NCBI GenBank assembly: GCA_026122205.1
Contig: JANCYU010000044.1
Coordinates: 62,001-126,000 of the forward strand
DNA length: 64,000 nt
Direction of reading: 5' to 3'
Source: Galdieria yellowstonensis
Taxonomy: Eukaryota > Rhodophyta > Bangiophyceae > Galdieriales > Galdieriaceae
Shown here: positions 1-10,625 of the stretch, in pieces
Numbering within the stretch: position 1 is the first letter of the stretch
Layout of the letters: every line of letters starts with the position of its first letter
Made by a program: the position numbers and the translations under genes
Notes under the pieces: model-generated
What the model saw: the letters and a program-made list of their open reading frames with translations, nothing else
What the model was told of the DNA's origin: nothing
Database searches by the model: none

Positions 1-148
1 TCGAGGTTGGTATTGTGTGAGGTTGTACATTTTGTGATTGTGAAATTTTCTGAAATAGGAAATACAGTCGTGGAAGATGGAAATCATAAAGCTTCCTGGA
101 CATTCGACGCTACCACCACATTTTTATTTACCTCAACTGAACAAAGAA

Positions 149-1346
149 TCAAACTTTATTTAGGATCGTCTCTAACGGCTTTTGATAATAAAAATTGGAA
201 ATATTTTCGATCGTTATGCGATAAATATTTCTCAAAGCCACATCGGTAAGGAATGCCTGATGACCAGTAATTAATACATTGGGTAAGGCTTGCAGTTTGG
301 CTAATAAAGGATCATGAACGATGGCACCTGAACGATCCTATATTTGTATATCACATATATATATAACTAATATCCAACAAACAGACGTTTACTTACTTCG
401 AAAAACAAGTCTCCTTCTCCTTCATATACATCCATTGCCAAAGCTCCGATATGTCCTGAATATAAAGCATCCAATACTGCTTGCGTATCCATCAAAGCTC
501 CTCTGCTCGTATTGATAAGATAAGCTCCAGGTTTCATTATAGAAAGCGTCTCTGCCCGGATGAGATGTTTGGTATTCTCATTCAATGGACAATGTAAACT
601 CACAATATCCGACTGAGAAAGCAACTCATTCAACTCCACATATCGACCACCCAAATTCTTAAAGTCTTGATTAGGAAACACATCATAACCAAGCAACTCC
701 AACCCCAGACCTTTCAAAACAGTGGCTGTTGCAACACCAATCTTACCGGTGCCAACTATACCAACTGTCTTTCCTCGAACTTCTATTCCAACCAATCCTT
801 GTAAATCAAAGTTGTTTTCTCGTACTCTATTATATGCTTTATGAATCTTTCTAGCTAAAGTAAGTAACTGTGCAGCAACAAACTCTCCAACTGCATTAGG
901 AGAATAGGCAGGTACTCGAACCACAGGAATTTTCAACTCGGAAGCTGCCTTTAAATCGACATTATTGAAGCCTGCACAACGCAAAGCTATCAAACCAACT
1001 CCTCTGTCGTGAAGTATCTTCAATACTTCCTTGTTCACCTATTCCACAATCCATAGAATATGTTTCAATGAATACAGACATCGTTACTTACAGTATCATT
1101 GACAAAAACACAAACAGCGTCTGCATCTTTGGCAAGCTCAGCTGTATTTGCAGACAACCTGGACGATAAGAACCGAAACTTTATAGGAGCAGCATTAGGA
1201 ACACGTTCAAGTGCTTCTGTCAATCCACTTTGATCATAGTCTTTGGTACTTGAGTTTATTTATTAGCAATTCTTCCCATATGTTTTCTCACAATTTACCT
1301 ACCTGAATACAACGACTCGAAGTGCAGAAGACGGTTGTTGTGACAT
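149..1346 (-). CDS. D-lactate dehydrogenase-type 2-hydroxyacid dehydrogenase
   Basis: NAD-dependent D-2-hydroxyacid dehydrogenase, closest in motifs to the LdhA/fermentative D-lactate dehydrogenase family (pyruvate to D-lactate). Four exons read 1346-1303, 1248-1092, 1038-397 and 337-149 and give 343 residues, normal for the family. Visible signatures are the N-terminal ALRCAGFNNVDL block, the Rossmann loop GIVGTGKIG, the substrate Arg in NTSRGALMD and the catalytic His in ITGHQAFLT, which lies in the last exon. The start at 1346 (MSQQPSSALRVVVFS) is the first ATG and fits the family's N-terminal beta strand, so no targeting peptide is evident and the enzyme is probably cytosolic. All three introns are GT-AG and 53-59 nt. 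A glycerate or hydroxypyruvate reductase is less likely given the lactate dehydrogenase-like motifs. Confidence 0.9.
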
Positions 1347-1418
1347 GATGTGGTTTGCAACACAATAAAAATATCTCAAATGTCAAATGCAATCGATGTG
1401 CATACGAAATTTGCTTCT

Positions 1419-2336
1419 TTATTGTTGTTGTTGGATGGAAGAAGCAGAAGACATTTGTGGTTGCTTATCTTGTCGAAGAGGCTCATAACAACCAGTGCCT
1501 CCTAAACCACAATAGCCATTCGGATTCTTTGCCAAATATTGCTGATGCTACAAAACAAACTTAGCAAAATCTTTCAAAGAAATCATACTTACATAATCTT
1601 CCGCAAAGTAAAATACGGGAGCAGGTACTATTTCTGTAACGATGTTGCCATAGCCTTTCTTTGCAAGTATTTCCTAACAAATATTATAAGCAGTGTTCCC
1701 CTGCCACAAAGTTGAAAATAGTTTGCTATTTACCTGAAAGTGTCTTTTGGTTTCTTCTGCCAACTTTTTCTGTTCTTCATCATAATAGAATATCGCTGAA
1801 CGATACTGAGTTCCTACATCGTTTCCTTGTCTATGCAACTGAGTTGGGTCGTGATTGGCCCAAAACACATCCAACAACTGTTCATAAGAAACTTTTTTGG
1901 GATCATATACTACGCGAACCACTTCTGCGTGTCCCGTACGGTCGGTGCAAACGTCTTCATAAGTAGGGTTCTTTGTTTTCCCTCCACTACAACACAGAAC
2001 AAATTATAATGAGGACAAGATAGTTGTATGCAACTTGTCACTACTTACGCATAACCGACAGCTGTAGAATAAACACCTTTGGTTTGCCAAAACTTACGTT
2101 CAGCTCCCCAGAAACAACCGAGTCCAAACATGGCATATTTATATCCCATCTCTTCAAAGTTGGCAACTAGGGGAGTTTTCAAAACATAATGTTCCCCAGA
2201 CTATATATATCCAAAAAAGGTCAAAAGACAGTGCGGTGTTTTATTTTGCAACTCTTACAGGAATGATGGCTTGTTCTCTGTCTTTGGGTTCATATCCTCT
2301 GCCAAACATGTTCAACACTTGGTCCTTGAGTCCCAT
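1419..2336 (-). CDS. msrA: Peptide-methionine (S)-S-oxide reductase MsrA
   Basis: Repairs methionine-S-sulfoxide in proteins and free methionine, using thioredoxin as reductant. Exons are 2336-2259, 2200-2049, 1986-1734, 1673-1593 and 1547-1419 (230 residues). The catalytic motif GCFWGAE is in exon 2, followed by the family blocks VGYAGG, DRTGHAEVV and FWANHDPTQLHRQGND. Cysteines near the C-terminus (GYCGLGGTGCYE) are candidate resolving residues. The frame stays open upstream to an ATG at 2471, which would add 45 residues of a basic, hydroxylated, targeting-like sequence. That ATG, however, overlaps the stop of the upstream LeuD gene as ATGA. I chose the ATG at 2336 (MGLKDQV) because it is the first one outside LeuD. 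Localisation depends on which start is used. Confidence 0.9.
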
Positions 2337-2467
2337 CTTTGTTCTAATAGGTTGACGAAATATCGAAAAGTGACGACTAGGAAAGCTAGTGTGCTTCTTC
2401 CCACAACGATGCAAAGGCAAACGCTTAGAGGACAAGAAAACCGTGTCGATAAAACTCCAATGCATTT

Positions 2468-3329
2468 TCATTCCTTGGAACGAGCTATCATTCCACTTTT
2501 ACGTGCATACTCAAATAAACCACCAGCATCTACCACAGGAAGTACATCACCTAAAGGTTCCAACTCAAATTCCTTGTTAGAAACCAAGTTTCGAATAATA
2601 TTTCGACGAAAATCAATTTCTGCTTCTTGTCCCTGAATATAAACAAAATAGTTTCAGAAGATATGCATATGCCACATCTTTCCTACCGTATGAAAATGGT
2701 CCACCAAGTATTCCTTAGACTCCCAAGGATAAAGTTCTCCAGTTGCTGAGCAATTACGGAAAAATATTCGAGCATAAGACTTGGCAACAACAGCAACAGC
2801 TCCAGCAGCTCCTAAAGCTATAGGAGCGTGCTCTCTAGAAGAACCACAACCAAAGTTATGACCAGCTACAATAATACGATAATTTGTATGTAGTTGATCC
2901 TTTTCCACAAATCGAATGGGATATTCCTTCTCTGGTAGTCCAAACAGTGCATAACTTCCTAGTTTCTCATATTCTTCGGGAACTGAAGGAACCAAAGTTA
3001 GAAACTCTGCAGGAATAATCTAAAGTGTGTCAACTCTTCCCACCACAAACTTTGAAAGAAACACAGAAATATACCTGATCTGTATCAATATTATCTCCTA
3101 CAACGAATACTTTACCACGAATGAGGTCTCCATCACGTTTTTTCCCAACTTGGGACACTTGCTCCATACTTTTGGTAGAACATAATATCGTCCCTCTGTG
3201 AAAAGACCTTTTCCTTGCAGCGAACTTGTTAGGTGAAAGAGTGCAGAGTGATCGACATATTTGTGAAAAGGACTTTGGTTGACGAACTTTGGGAATCGCA
3301 AGAGACACAAAGCACAAACTCGCTTTCAT
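2468..3329 (-). CDS. leuD: 3-isopropylmalate dehydratase small subunit
   Basis: Small subunit of isopropylmalate isomerase, which interconverts 2- and 3-isopropylmalate in leucine synthesis together with the LeuC large subunit. Exons are 3329-3075, 3019-2687 and 2632-2468 (250 residues). Aconitase-swivel signatures are DNIDTDQIIPAEF across the first splice junction and GHNFGCGSSREHAP. The first ~60 residues precede the conserved domain, are rich in Ser, Arg and Lys, and look like a plastid transit peptide, which fits the plastid location of leucine synthesis in algae. Its TGA stop overlaps an in-frame ATG of the downstream msrA frame by ATGA, so the two same-strand genes have no spacer if that ATG is used. 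Leucine biosynthesis is more likely than methylthioalkylmalate metabolism in an alga. Confidence 0.92.
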
Positions 3330-3572
3330 TCCTCTCTAAGCGCCAATTCGCCAAGATGAAATGGAAAGGGAGCCTTTTTAGTAAGTGTCAGGAAACATAC
3401 CCAAAGGACATTCTTAGACAGTCTAGTGGATCAGAATCGATAAATAGTACTAAAAAGAACTTGAAAGATTCAAACAGAATCATGCGAATCCAATGGAATC
3501 TGTTTTCTACCTTTAAATACGCTGTTGGCATCCAACAGGTCAGACCTGTTTTTGCTCTCTACAGCGTTCGAA

Positions 3573-5338
3573 ATGAAACCTGCAAAGATTTCTGTTGCTC
3601 TGGCTTTATTCTTGCTTGGTATTTATCTGACAGAGGCAAAGCAATGGAGCGAGTTTTTACAACGTAAAGAGTCTGCAGAAGTGAAAAATGATCTGGAAAG
3701 TTTTCGTGGTTTGGAAGCAAGTAAGATGGCTTTTCTTTATCATACTAGACAATAACAATTATCCTAGTCTATGATATACCAGACATAAACAGGGCTCAAA
3801 CGAAGATACTATCGTCCTCTCCATCGAAATGCTGTGGAAGCAGTAGAAGAAGTAATGAAACGGGGTTGAACATGGAAAAAGATCTGAATGAAATGGTGAC
3901 TATTACAAAGAATGAATACAATTTTTTGAAATATTTAAGAAAATTATATGCTTGGCTCATTTACTTTCCCAATCACTTCAATGTTCGGGAAGCTCTCTTA
4001 GAAGCTGGTTTTACAGATGTTCAATCCGAAGGTTTCTGCAAGTGTTGTGACTCTGAACACCCAACCAAACCTGAACAATTTCATTTAGCCTTAACGAGCA
4101 ATCCAGGAGAAGTCATCATTTCCTATTCTACTCTAATTAATCCAGAGCCTTATGGACAATGTGTGACAATAGAAGATGAGACGGATGGACTTGGAGATAC
4201 ATTTACTGGAAGAGTATTTTGCACCAATGATACCAGAACATTTACTATTGGCTCAGGTCAGCCTCCACTTATTTGCAGAAACTATTCTGGTTATTTTCAT
4301 CATGTCAAAGTAACTGGTTTGGTTCCAGGAAAGAAATATTATTACAGTGCCAACGCATATTCTAAGAGATATTCCTTTATTGCACCTTATGGAAGCAATA
4401 CTTCTCATGTTCGATTTGGTGCTATAGCTGATATTGGTACTCAAGGAGGAAAGCTTACGAGAGCAGCACTGAGGAAACACAAAGATGAAATGGACTTTCT
4501 TATGGTGATTGGTGACCAGTCTTATAGCAATGGATGTGAAGCAGTATTTGATAAATACATGAGAGATATGGAAGACATCATTGCAGAAGTTCCTTATATG
4601 ATAGCTGCAGGGAATCATGAAGGTCCCTGGAACTTTACTGGAATTCGTAATCGTTTCCGTATGCCATTGGAAGAAAGTGGAGCAGGTCCTGAAGCATTGT
4701 GGTATTCTTTCGATCAAGGACCCGTTCATTTTGTAGTTCTCAGCTTTGAAGATTATCTCAACTATGAAAAGGGAGAATTATATGAAGAAACATATGCAGA
4801 GCCTCTTTATATTTTCCAAGATCAAGTACAGTGGCTGGAAAAGGATTTGGAAGCTTTTGCGAAACGTCGAGAAAGCAATCCTAACTTGTGGCTCATTGTT
4901 ATGGCACATCGTCCGATTCGATGTTCTGTGAATGTTTCTGATTGTACCGAATTGGCTCCTCAACTAAGTGCCAGTTTAATGCCTTATTTGGTCAAGTACA
5001 AGGCTGATCTTTATACTTGTGGACATGTCCATACTTATGAAAGAATGGACCCAACTATTCCTGAAACTGGTCAGTTATGTTCTCAATGTAAACCAGTAAA
5101 CAATGTCTATTATAGTCCTCCTTATCCAGTTCAAGTAATGAATGGCTATGGAGGAACGGTGATTGAAGGTCACAATATTTACACCGGACCGAAACCTGAT
5201 TGGTCGGCAGTTCGATACAATTCTTCTTATTATCCTTATGGAGGTTATGCTATCGTTGATGTGACAAACGATAGACTCAATTATACTTTTTATCACACTA
5301 GTGGACAAGTTTGGGATACTTTTGTGATTCAAAAGTAG
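3573..5338 (+). CDS. Purple acid phosphatase, secreted metallophosphoesterase
   Basis: Binuclear-metal acid phosphatase, probably extracytoplasmic and used for phosphate scavenging. Exons are 3573-3720 and 3768-5338 (572 residues). A signal peptide is clear (MKPAKISVALALFLLGIYLTEA). A fibronectin-like region precedes the catalytic domain. All metal-ligand blocks are visible in order: ADIGTQG, GDQSYSNG, AGNHE, MAHRPIRCS and CGHVHTYER. Many potential N-glycosylation sites occur. The region between the signal peptide and the Pfam-like domain is unusually long (about 70 residues) and crosses a 47-nt intron. Its acceptor at 3766-3767 is the only one nearby that keeps the frame open. The gene diverges from leuD across 243 bp. 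Confidence 0.9.
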
Positions 5339-5405
5339 TTTCATGTTCGCGTAGTTTATAAAGTAGCTTTTGTTTCCTTGCATTGGAAAATATTCTTTCG
5401 GGAGG

Positions 5406-6110
5406 ATGACACCTGCATTCCTACAGTCAGGCCTGCTCCACTCTTCTCGTACAAAACAACAAAAAGTCAAGTGGATACAAACACACAAGTTGGCTTCTTT
5501 GCCATGTTGTCACAGCACGAGACGATCCTACTTTCTACGTTGGTCGATGCACTGCTCAGAAAGGACTTTTGTGGCTATCAAACCAGACGGTGTCCATCGT
5601 GGTCTGATGGGAAGAATTATTGCTAGATTAGAAGACAAAGGATATTCTATCGTAGCTTTAAAGCTGATAAAGCCATCGAAAACACTGGCAGAGAGTCACT
5701 ATGAAGCTCTTCAGTCGAAGCCTTTCTTTGCAGATTTGGTGGCGTTTATTACCAGTGGTCCTGTTTGTGCTATGGTTTGGGAAGGAAAGGTATGTTTAAA
5801 TAGACATAACGATATGTTTTTCATTCCAATTTGATTAGGATGTCGTAGCTCAAGTTCGCAAGTTGATTGGAAACACGGATCCTTTGACTTCAGCACCTGG
5901 AACGATTCGTGGAGACTTTGGAGTCGATATAGGTAAATTATGTAAAGTACGAAAGGAGACTGAAAATTCTCACCTTTGATAGGTCGAAATATTATTCATG
6001 CAAGTGATAGTATCTCCAGTGCCAAAAGAGAAATAGAGTTGTGGTTTCATACGCAAGATTTGATAGAGTGGAATCCTACTTTACATGAATGGATATATGA
6101 AAAAGTATAA
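5406..6110 (+). CDS. ndk: Nucleoside diphosphate kinase, organellar-type N-terminus
   Basis: Transfers the gamma phosphate from NTPs to NDPs through a phosphohistidine. Exons are 5406-5789, 5839-5932 and 5983-6110 (201 residues; the catalytic core is about 150). The core begins at RTFVAIKPDGVHRGLMGRI, and the active-site histidine lies in NIIHASDS, split from the rest by the second intron. About 55 residues precede the core. They are rich in Ser, Arg, Lys and His with almost no acidic residues, consistent with a mitochondrial or plastid presequence. The start is the first ATG after an upstream stop. It lies 67 bp after the phosphatase stop on the same strand and ends 6 bp from the stop of convergent RPAC1. 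Confidence 0.93.
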
Positions 6111-6116
6111 TAATAT

Positions 6117-7241
6117 TCACCGGATGGATTCCAGAAAACTTAGCAACATATCGCATTTGTCTCGGAGTACTTTTAACGCTCTTGGAAATAGTTGATCAGT
6201 TGGAATAGCACCGGTTCCTTCGATACTGAAGAAGAAGTGGTCACGTACTTTAGAAAGTCTTATTTTCTTATCCCAACCTTCTTCTCGAATACATTCTCGA
6301 CACATCGTACATCGACAAGGCTCTACGACTTTTGCAATCACCACACTGTTGTTATCGTTATCTGACAAGTCATCGTCGTCAGCACAAGATTGTCTCTTGG
6401 CGATATCTTCCAAGTCAAATACTTTCATGGGACACTTTTGCACCAACCGTCGAGCTTCTTCGTCTCTTATTTCTTGCAACAATTCTACTTGTGGTAACAT
6501 TGCATAATATGCTGTAGCTACTGGTGACCACTTTGCATGTTCCTTACCAATTCCTTTTATACATCGTGCTTCCAATTCTATTCTTTGGTTGGGTCTCAAC
6601 TTGGCAATCAGTATGTCATCCAAAACAGGACGAATTCCATTCTCACCAAACCTTTCCAACTGATTACCTAAAGGCTGCCAAACCAAGTCCTTGGAATAGA
6701 CATTGCTGTTGATATATAACTCTTCAGGTTCCGCTCCAGGTCTTGCTTGAGGATTCTGCTTACATTCTAAGCAAAGTTTCAACACAATAGTATTGTCTGG
6801 TTGAGGTTCTTCTCCTTTGTGATATTCCTGAAAGCTTTCAGGATCTGCTCGAATAGGAATTAGACCTAGTCGATGAGCCAATATTTCGTCGTGAATAACA
6901 CTCGTATTGTCACTGATAAGAACGTATTCTATTGCCATAGTAGGTACTTCTGCAATGAGAATTCTTCTCAAGGCATTGATCAGAGGAGCATCTATACCAA
7001 CTAGTTCTAATATTATTTCTTCTTCAGTATTCTTCACCATGCTCAAGTGTAGCTCATTTAGAAAAGTTTCCAAGTCGAAGCTAGCCATCTCCTGTGTCAA
7101 AATACGCGCGAGCAACACAAGACTCTATCCTTACCTATTATCTACACCTAAAGGATGATACGCAGAACTTGCATATACTCCTTGCGTATTCGATGGTGTG
7201 TGATAACCAATATGAACGTTGTTATGAAAACTAGGCGACAT
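6117..7241 (-). CDS. RPAC1: RNA polymerase I and III subunit AC40 (RPAC1/POLR1C)
   Basis: Shared assembly subunit of RNA polymerases I and III, the alpha-like partner of AC19. Exons are 7241-7135 and 7080-6117 (356 residues). Diagnostic blocks are LVGIDAPLINALRRILIAEV, EILAHRLGLIPIRADP, KDLVWQPLGNQ, CIKGIGKEHAKWSPVATA and VRDHFFFSIEGTG. A four-Cys cluster (PCRCTMCREC) sits in the insert domain. The frame is open upstream to an ATG at 7088. However, joining the upstream exon with an acceptor at 7082-7081 restores phase and adds the family's N-terminal strand (NNVHIGYHTPSN). I therefore prefer the start at 7241, 106 bp from the divergent UFD1 ATG. Confidence 0.92.
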
Positions 7242-7347
7242 AACTCTTTTCGTCCCACAAATATGATGAAATACGAGGCACTTTGGAAAACAAACAAAGA
7301 AATGTGCAATTGGTGAAACACCAGCAGCAGCAGTTGTTGCGTATAAA

Positions 7348-8768
7348 ATGTTTCCTTTAGGTGGCAGCGGTTTACCAGGTTTTCCCTTTCAAAGTATGTT
7401 GTTGTTCTCTACAAAAGTGTTGTCGCTCATGTTTGGAACAAGGTCCGTTTCCAGTTCCTGCACCTCCTCCTGGTGCGTTTCAAAGAAACCTAAGAGCATA
7501 TCCTGTTTCCTTTATTGATAAAGTAAGGTAGAAGAATATAAATTGCACGTCAAGATAAATTGTTGTATAGCCTCAACTGGAAAACGGAGATAAAATAATA
7601 CTTCCTCCTAGTGCTCTGGATGCTTTGACTCAAATGCAGGTTTCTTATCCTATGTTGTTTCAACTGGAGAGTTCAGCGGGTAGAATTACTCACTGTGGAG
7701 TGATGGAGTTTATTGCAGAGGTATAGCTGAAACAAGTTGTTTTCGAACTTGTATAAATAAGAGAATAGGAAGGTTTCGCTTATTTACCATATTGGATGAT
7801 GCAGAACATAGCAGTAAGCGAAGGTGAACTAATCAAGGTAATTGAGATATATGTGTGTGTGTGGGAGGGAGAAAAGAAGTTTATTTTGTGTGTTGTATAT
7901 GTATAGATTAGAAACGCCAATCTACCCAAAGGAACGTTTGTCAAACTTCGTCCACAAAGTTCGGAGTTTCTAGCTATATCGGATCCCAAAGCAGTTTTAG
8001 AAGCGAGACTTCGAAACTTTTCTTGTCTTACCCAAGGTATAATATTTTTGATAGTACAGAGAGAGTGTGTGTTTCGGATGAATTGTGTTTGTGTGTGACA
8101 TAGGAGATACGATCGCTATTCATTATTTGAACAGAATTTATTGGATCGATATTTTGCAAGTACAGCCAGGAGATGCCATAAGTATTATTGATGCGGACGT
8201 GAATGTGGAATTTGCTCCGCCTGCCGATATGGAAACACAGCAAGCCAGTGAAAACAATACTGCAACCAATACTATTCCTTCTAATGTAAGTAGAATATAT
8301 TCTATGTGGAGTGTTTATTGAACGTTCCTCTAGTCTCATTCTACAAATATGGAAAGCGGAGACAATATAAAAACCAATTTTGTCTCGGGTAAGTCATCTC
8401 GATGTTTCAAAGGACAGCTGTCTTCCACTGTTCCATAGACTCCAAAGCAAAATTGGAAGAAAGAAGAAATGCAGCTATTCATGCCTTTCGTAATGCAAGG
8501 CAAGGTCAACGAGCGTTGCAAGATTCCGACTCGGAATCTTCGGAAGAAGAGAATACAAAATCTTTCGTTCCGTTTCAAGGCGAAGGTCGAAGTTTGCGCG
8601 GAACTGTTTCATCCAAAGTACGTACTTTCTGAAAACAATCTTTCCCTTGTTCCTTATGTTTAGGAAACAACACGGTCCAAAGAGAATTCCTCCAAAGAGA
8701 AGACAAATAATTCTACAGCTACTAGCTTCGTTCCATTTAGTGGAAAAGGAAGAACTCTTCGAGATTAG
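7348..8768 (+). CDS. UFD1: Ubiquitin fusion degradation protein 1 (UFD1)
   Basis: Substrate-recruiting cofactor of the CDC48/p97 segregase with NPL4, in ER-associated and ubiquitin-dependent degradation. Nine exons: 7348-7393, 7443-7522, 7571-7720, 7769-7837, 7907-8036, 8104-8285, 8334-8388, 8439-8617 and 8664-8768 (331 residues). The double-psi barrel UT3 domain is clear (RAYPVSF, ENGDKIILPPSALD, THCGVMEFIAEEGF, YLPYWMMQN, LPKGTFVKLRP, RNFSCLTQGDT, DADVNVEFAPP). The C-terminal tail carries two near-identical SHP boxes, SFVPFQGEGRSLR and SFVPFSGKGRTLR, on separate exons; this motif binds the p97 N domain. With eight introns it is the most intron-rich gene here. A UFD1 paralogue role is possible but the architecture is canonical. 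Confidence 0.95.
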
Positions 8769-8813
8769 ATATTTCATAATAAATACAAAGACTATCGCGT
8801 CAAAATTATAGGC

Positions 8814-9645
8814 TTAAGACATATTTCCAGTCGAGTAGTTTGACAATTGGCGAGCTATTGCAGCACGAGCTACTCTGGCTTGTTCCAACCAAGGTGCTTC
8901 ATATCCAACGCTCCAAGAACCTGCAAATGGTTCATAGTTTGACTCTTTATGACATAGCTTCTCAACATCCGATATACTGTCTCTAGGAGTACATTCTGCA
9001 AGTAACAATGAGAAAATTCCGAGAAGACACAACAACAACAACAACAATATACGACTTACCATTGACAAAACTTTGCTGAGAAGGGTTTGAGACATGGTGT
9101 GACTGAACAAAGTTGGCCGCGGGTTGAAGCAAAGGTTGTTGCACTGCAGCTTTCTGTGGTTGCAAACTCCTCCTCAACTCTATCTCTCTTTTCAAACGAC
9201 GATTCTCCACTTCCATAGCTTGCAAAGACGCAAGTACCTTCCTTAGCCGTTCATTTTCTGCAGACAGTTCTTCAATTCTAGAAAGTCTCCTTCTCCTCGA
9301 ACGTTCCGCTGAGACTCTATTCCGCTGTAAACGTTTCTTTCGTCTCAAGTCATCAGAAGAGACTCCGCTTTCACCACCTGTGCCATCGAAGCGTTTCATT
9401 CGTATCAAGTCAGCAGGAGAGACTGCAATTGCACCACCCCTGTCAGCAAAAGTAACATCCTCTGTAATATTACTAGTTTCCAACGTAGAAATGTCTGTAC
9501 TTTTCAAAGTACTAGAAGAGCTATTAAAGGAACTACTTAAAGTTGCATTCATTTCTCCATGTGTTAAGACAGCACATCGCAAATGGGCCCGAAAGAGAGA
9601 TAAACATATTGTGATGTCACGCTTGCTTTTTGAAGATTCAGGCAT
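8814..9645 (-). CDS. bZIP transcription factor
   Basis: Sequence-specific DNA-binding protein of the basic leucine zipper class, presumably nuclear. Exons are 9645-9060 and 8995-8814 (255 residues). The basic region RLQRNRVSAERSRRRR keeps the invariant N-x7-R spacing. The zipper heptads follow at once (LSRIEELSAENERLRKVLAS). The N-terminal ~85 residues are Ser/Thr-rich and include a Cys/His patch of no known fold. The C-terminal exon is short and unassigned. Target genes cannot be inferred. The long upstream spacer (980 bp to the sugar transporter ATG) contrasts with the neighbours and may hold real regulatory DNA. The start at 9645 is the only early ATG; a second in-frame ATG inside exon 1 (MNATLSS) cannot be ruled out. 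Confidence 0.88.
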
Positions 9646-10625
9646 CGTATTGCGAATATTTTCAAGATGTGTTGAACAAGTGGAATGATAAATTTGTGAA
9701 AGTTGAATATAGTGTTGATGGAAATCTCAAACATGAACACTCATATATTTGTGCTCATTCTCGGATCATACGACTGGAGATTACTTCCAATTACACTCGA
9801 AGCACTTTGTGGAAACACTTTGAAACGCATGACTGTAAATATATTTGCAACGTATGAACAACTTGTTTCGAACAAGGAGACCAAGGCTAAACCAGCAAGT
9901 TCGTGTCGGTTCTCTCTACTATAGCGCCAAACGAAACCGCCAAGAATAGCATTCATATGAAATAGTTTTCGTGGTTTTGACAAACAAAACCCTAGTGCTC
10001 AGTTTCCCTTGAATTTTCCCTCTTGACGGTAGAACTTGGAAGAACTTGAATATACGAGAGTAAGGGAATATGGAACAAGATTTTTCTCTAAATATATTTC
10101 TAAGAAAACCTTCTTTTCCTTTCTAAAAGCGGACACTTGCTACAGCAAGATTCTTTTGGGCAACAGAAATTATCTTACAAGCCCGCCGGATAATTTCTAC
10201 TCTTGTGCTCCTTGTTAAAGGATTGGGTGTTTTCACTTGGAAAAAGACACAAAAGTCATCAAATACAACGTTATCCCGTTAAAACACATGTTTTTTAGAA
10301 GTTACAAAGCCTCAAAAAGAGCTTCCTTGTGAAGGTAGTTGTTAGGCGCGGGAGTAGACCGAGGCCAGTTGTATTCCGTCTAATCTTCAGCAAATTAGCC
10401 GCATGTCCCATAGACACTGAGCGAATAGGTGGATTAAGATGAAGGAGAAGAGGGCCTGCAGGAAATGTCGACGCGAACAGACGCAAATCCTACTTCTGAT
10501 TGGTTGGTTGACGCCTCGTCGTGCCGGCATCGTCAAGTGGACGGACGGAGAGAGGGACATGAATGCTCTTAAATGCGCAACTCCGACGACTGCCGTTTTT
10601 TTGCATTTGTTGTTGGCGTTGGAAG
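9646..10625. other. Long intergenic spacer between bZIP gene and sugar transporter
   Basis: About 980 bp between two divergent genes, one of the longest gaps in the window. I find no convincing coding exon, RNA gene or repeat here. Short open frames exist on both strands but lack family motifs or plausible splice partners. The transporter frame itself is open back to an ATG at 10563, so the last 63 bases may be coding. The spacer presumably holds both promoters. Confidence 0.6.

Noticed and set aside
7..249. Plus-strand open frame of 80 codons antisense to the last exon of the dehydrogenase.
   Set aside because: It overlaps a well-supported exon for about 100 bases, shows no family motif, and starts at a TTG. 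A terminal exon of a gene beginning before the window cannot be ruled out.
9741..9983. Minus-strand frame of 80 codons in the bZIP/transporter spacer.
   Set aside because: No domain, no splice partner, and composition not distinct from flanking non-coding DNA.
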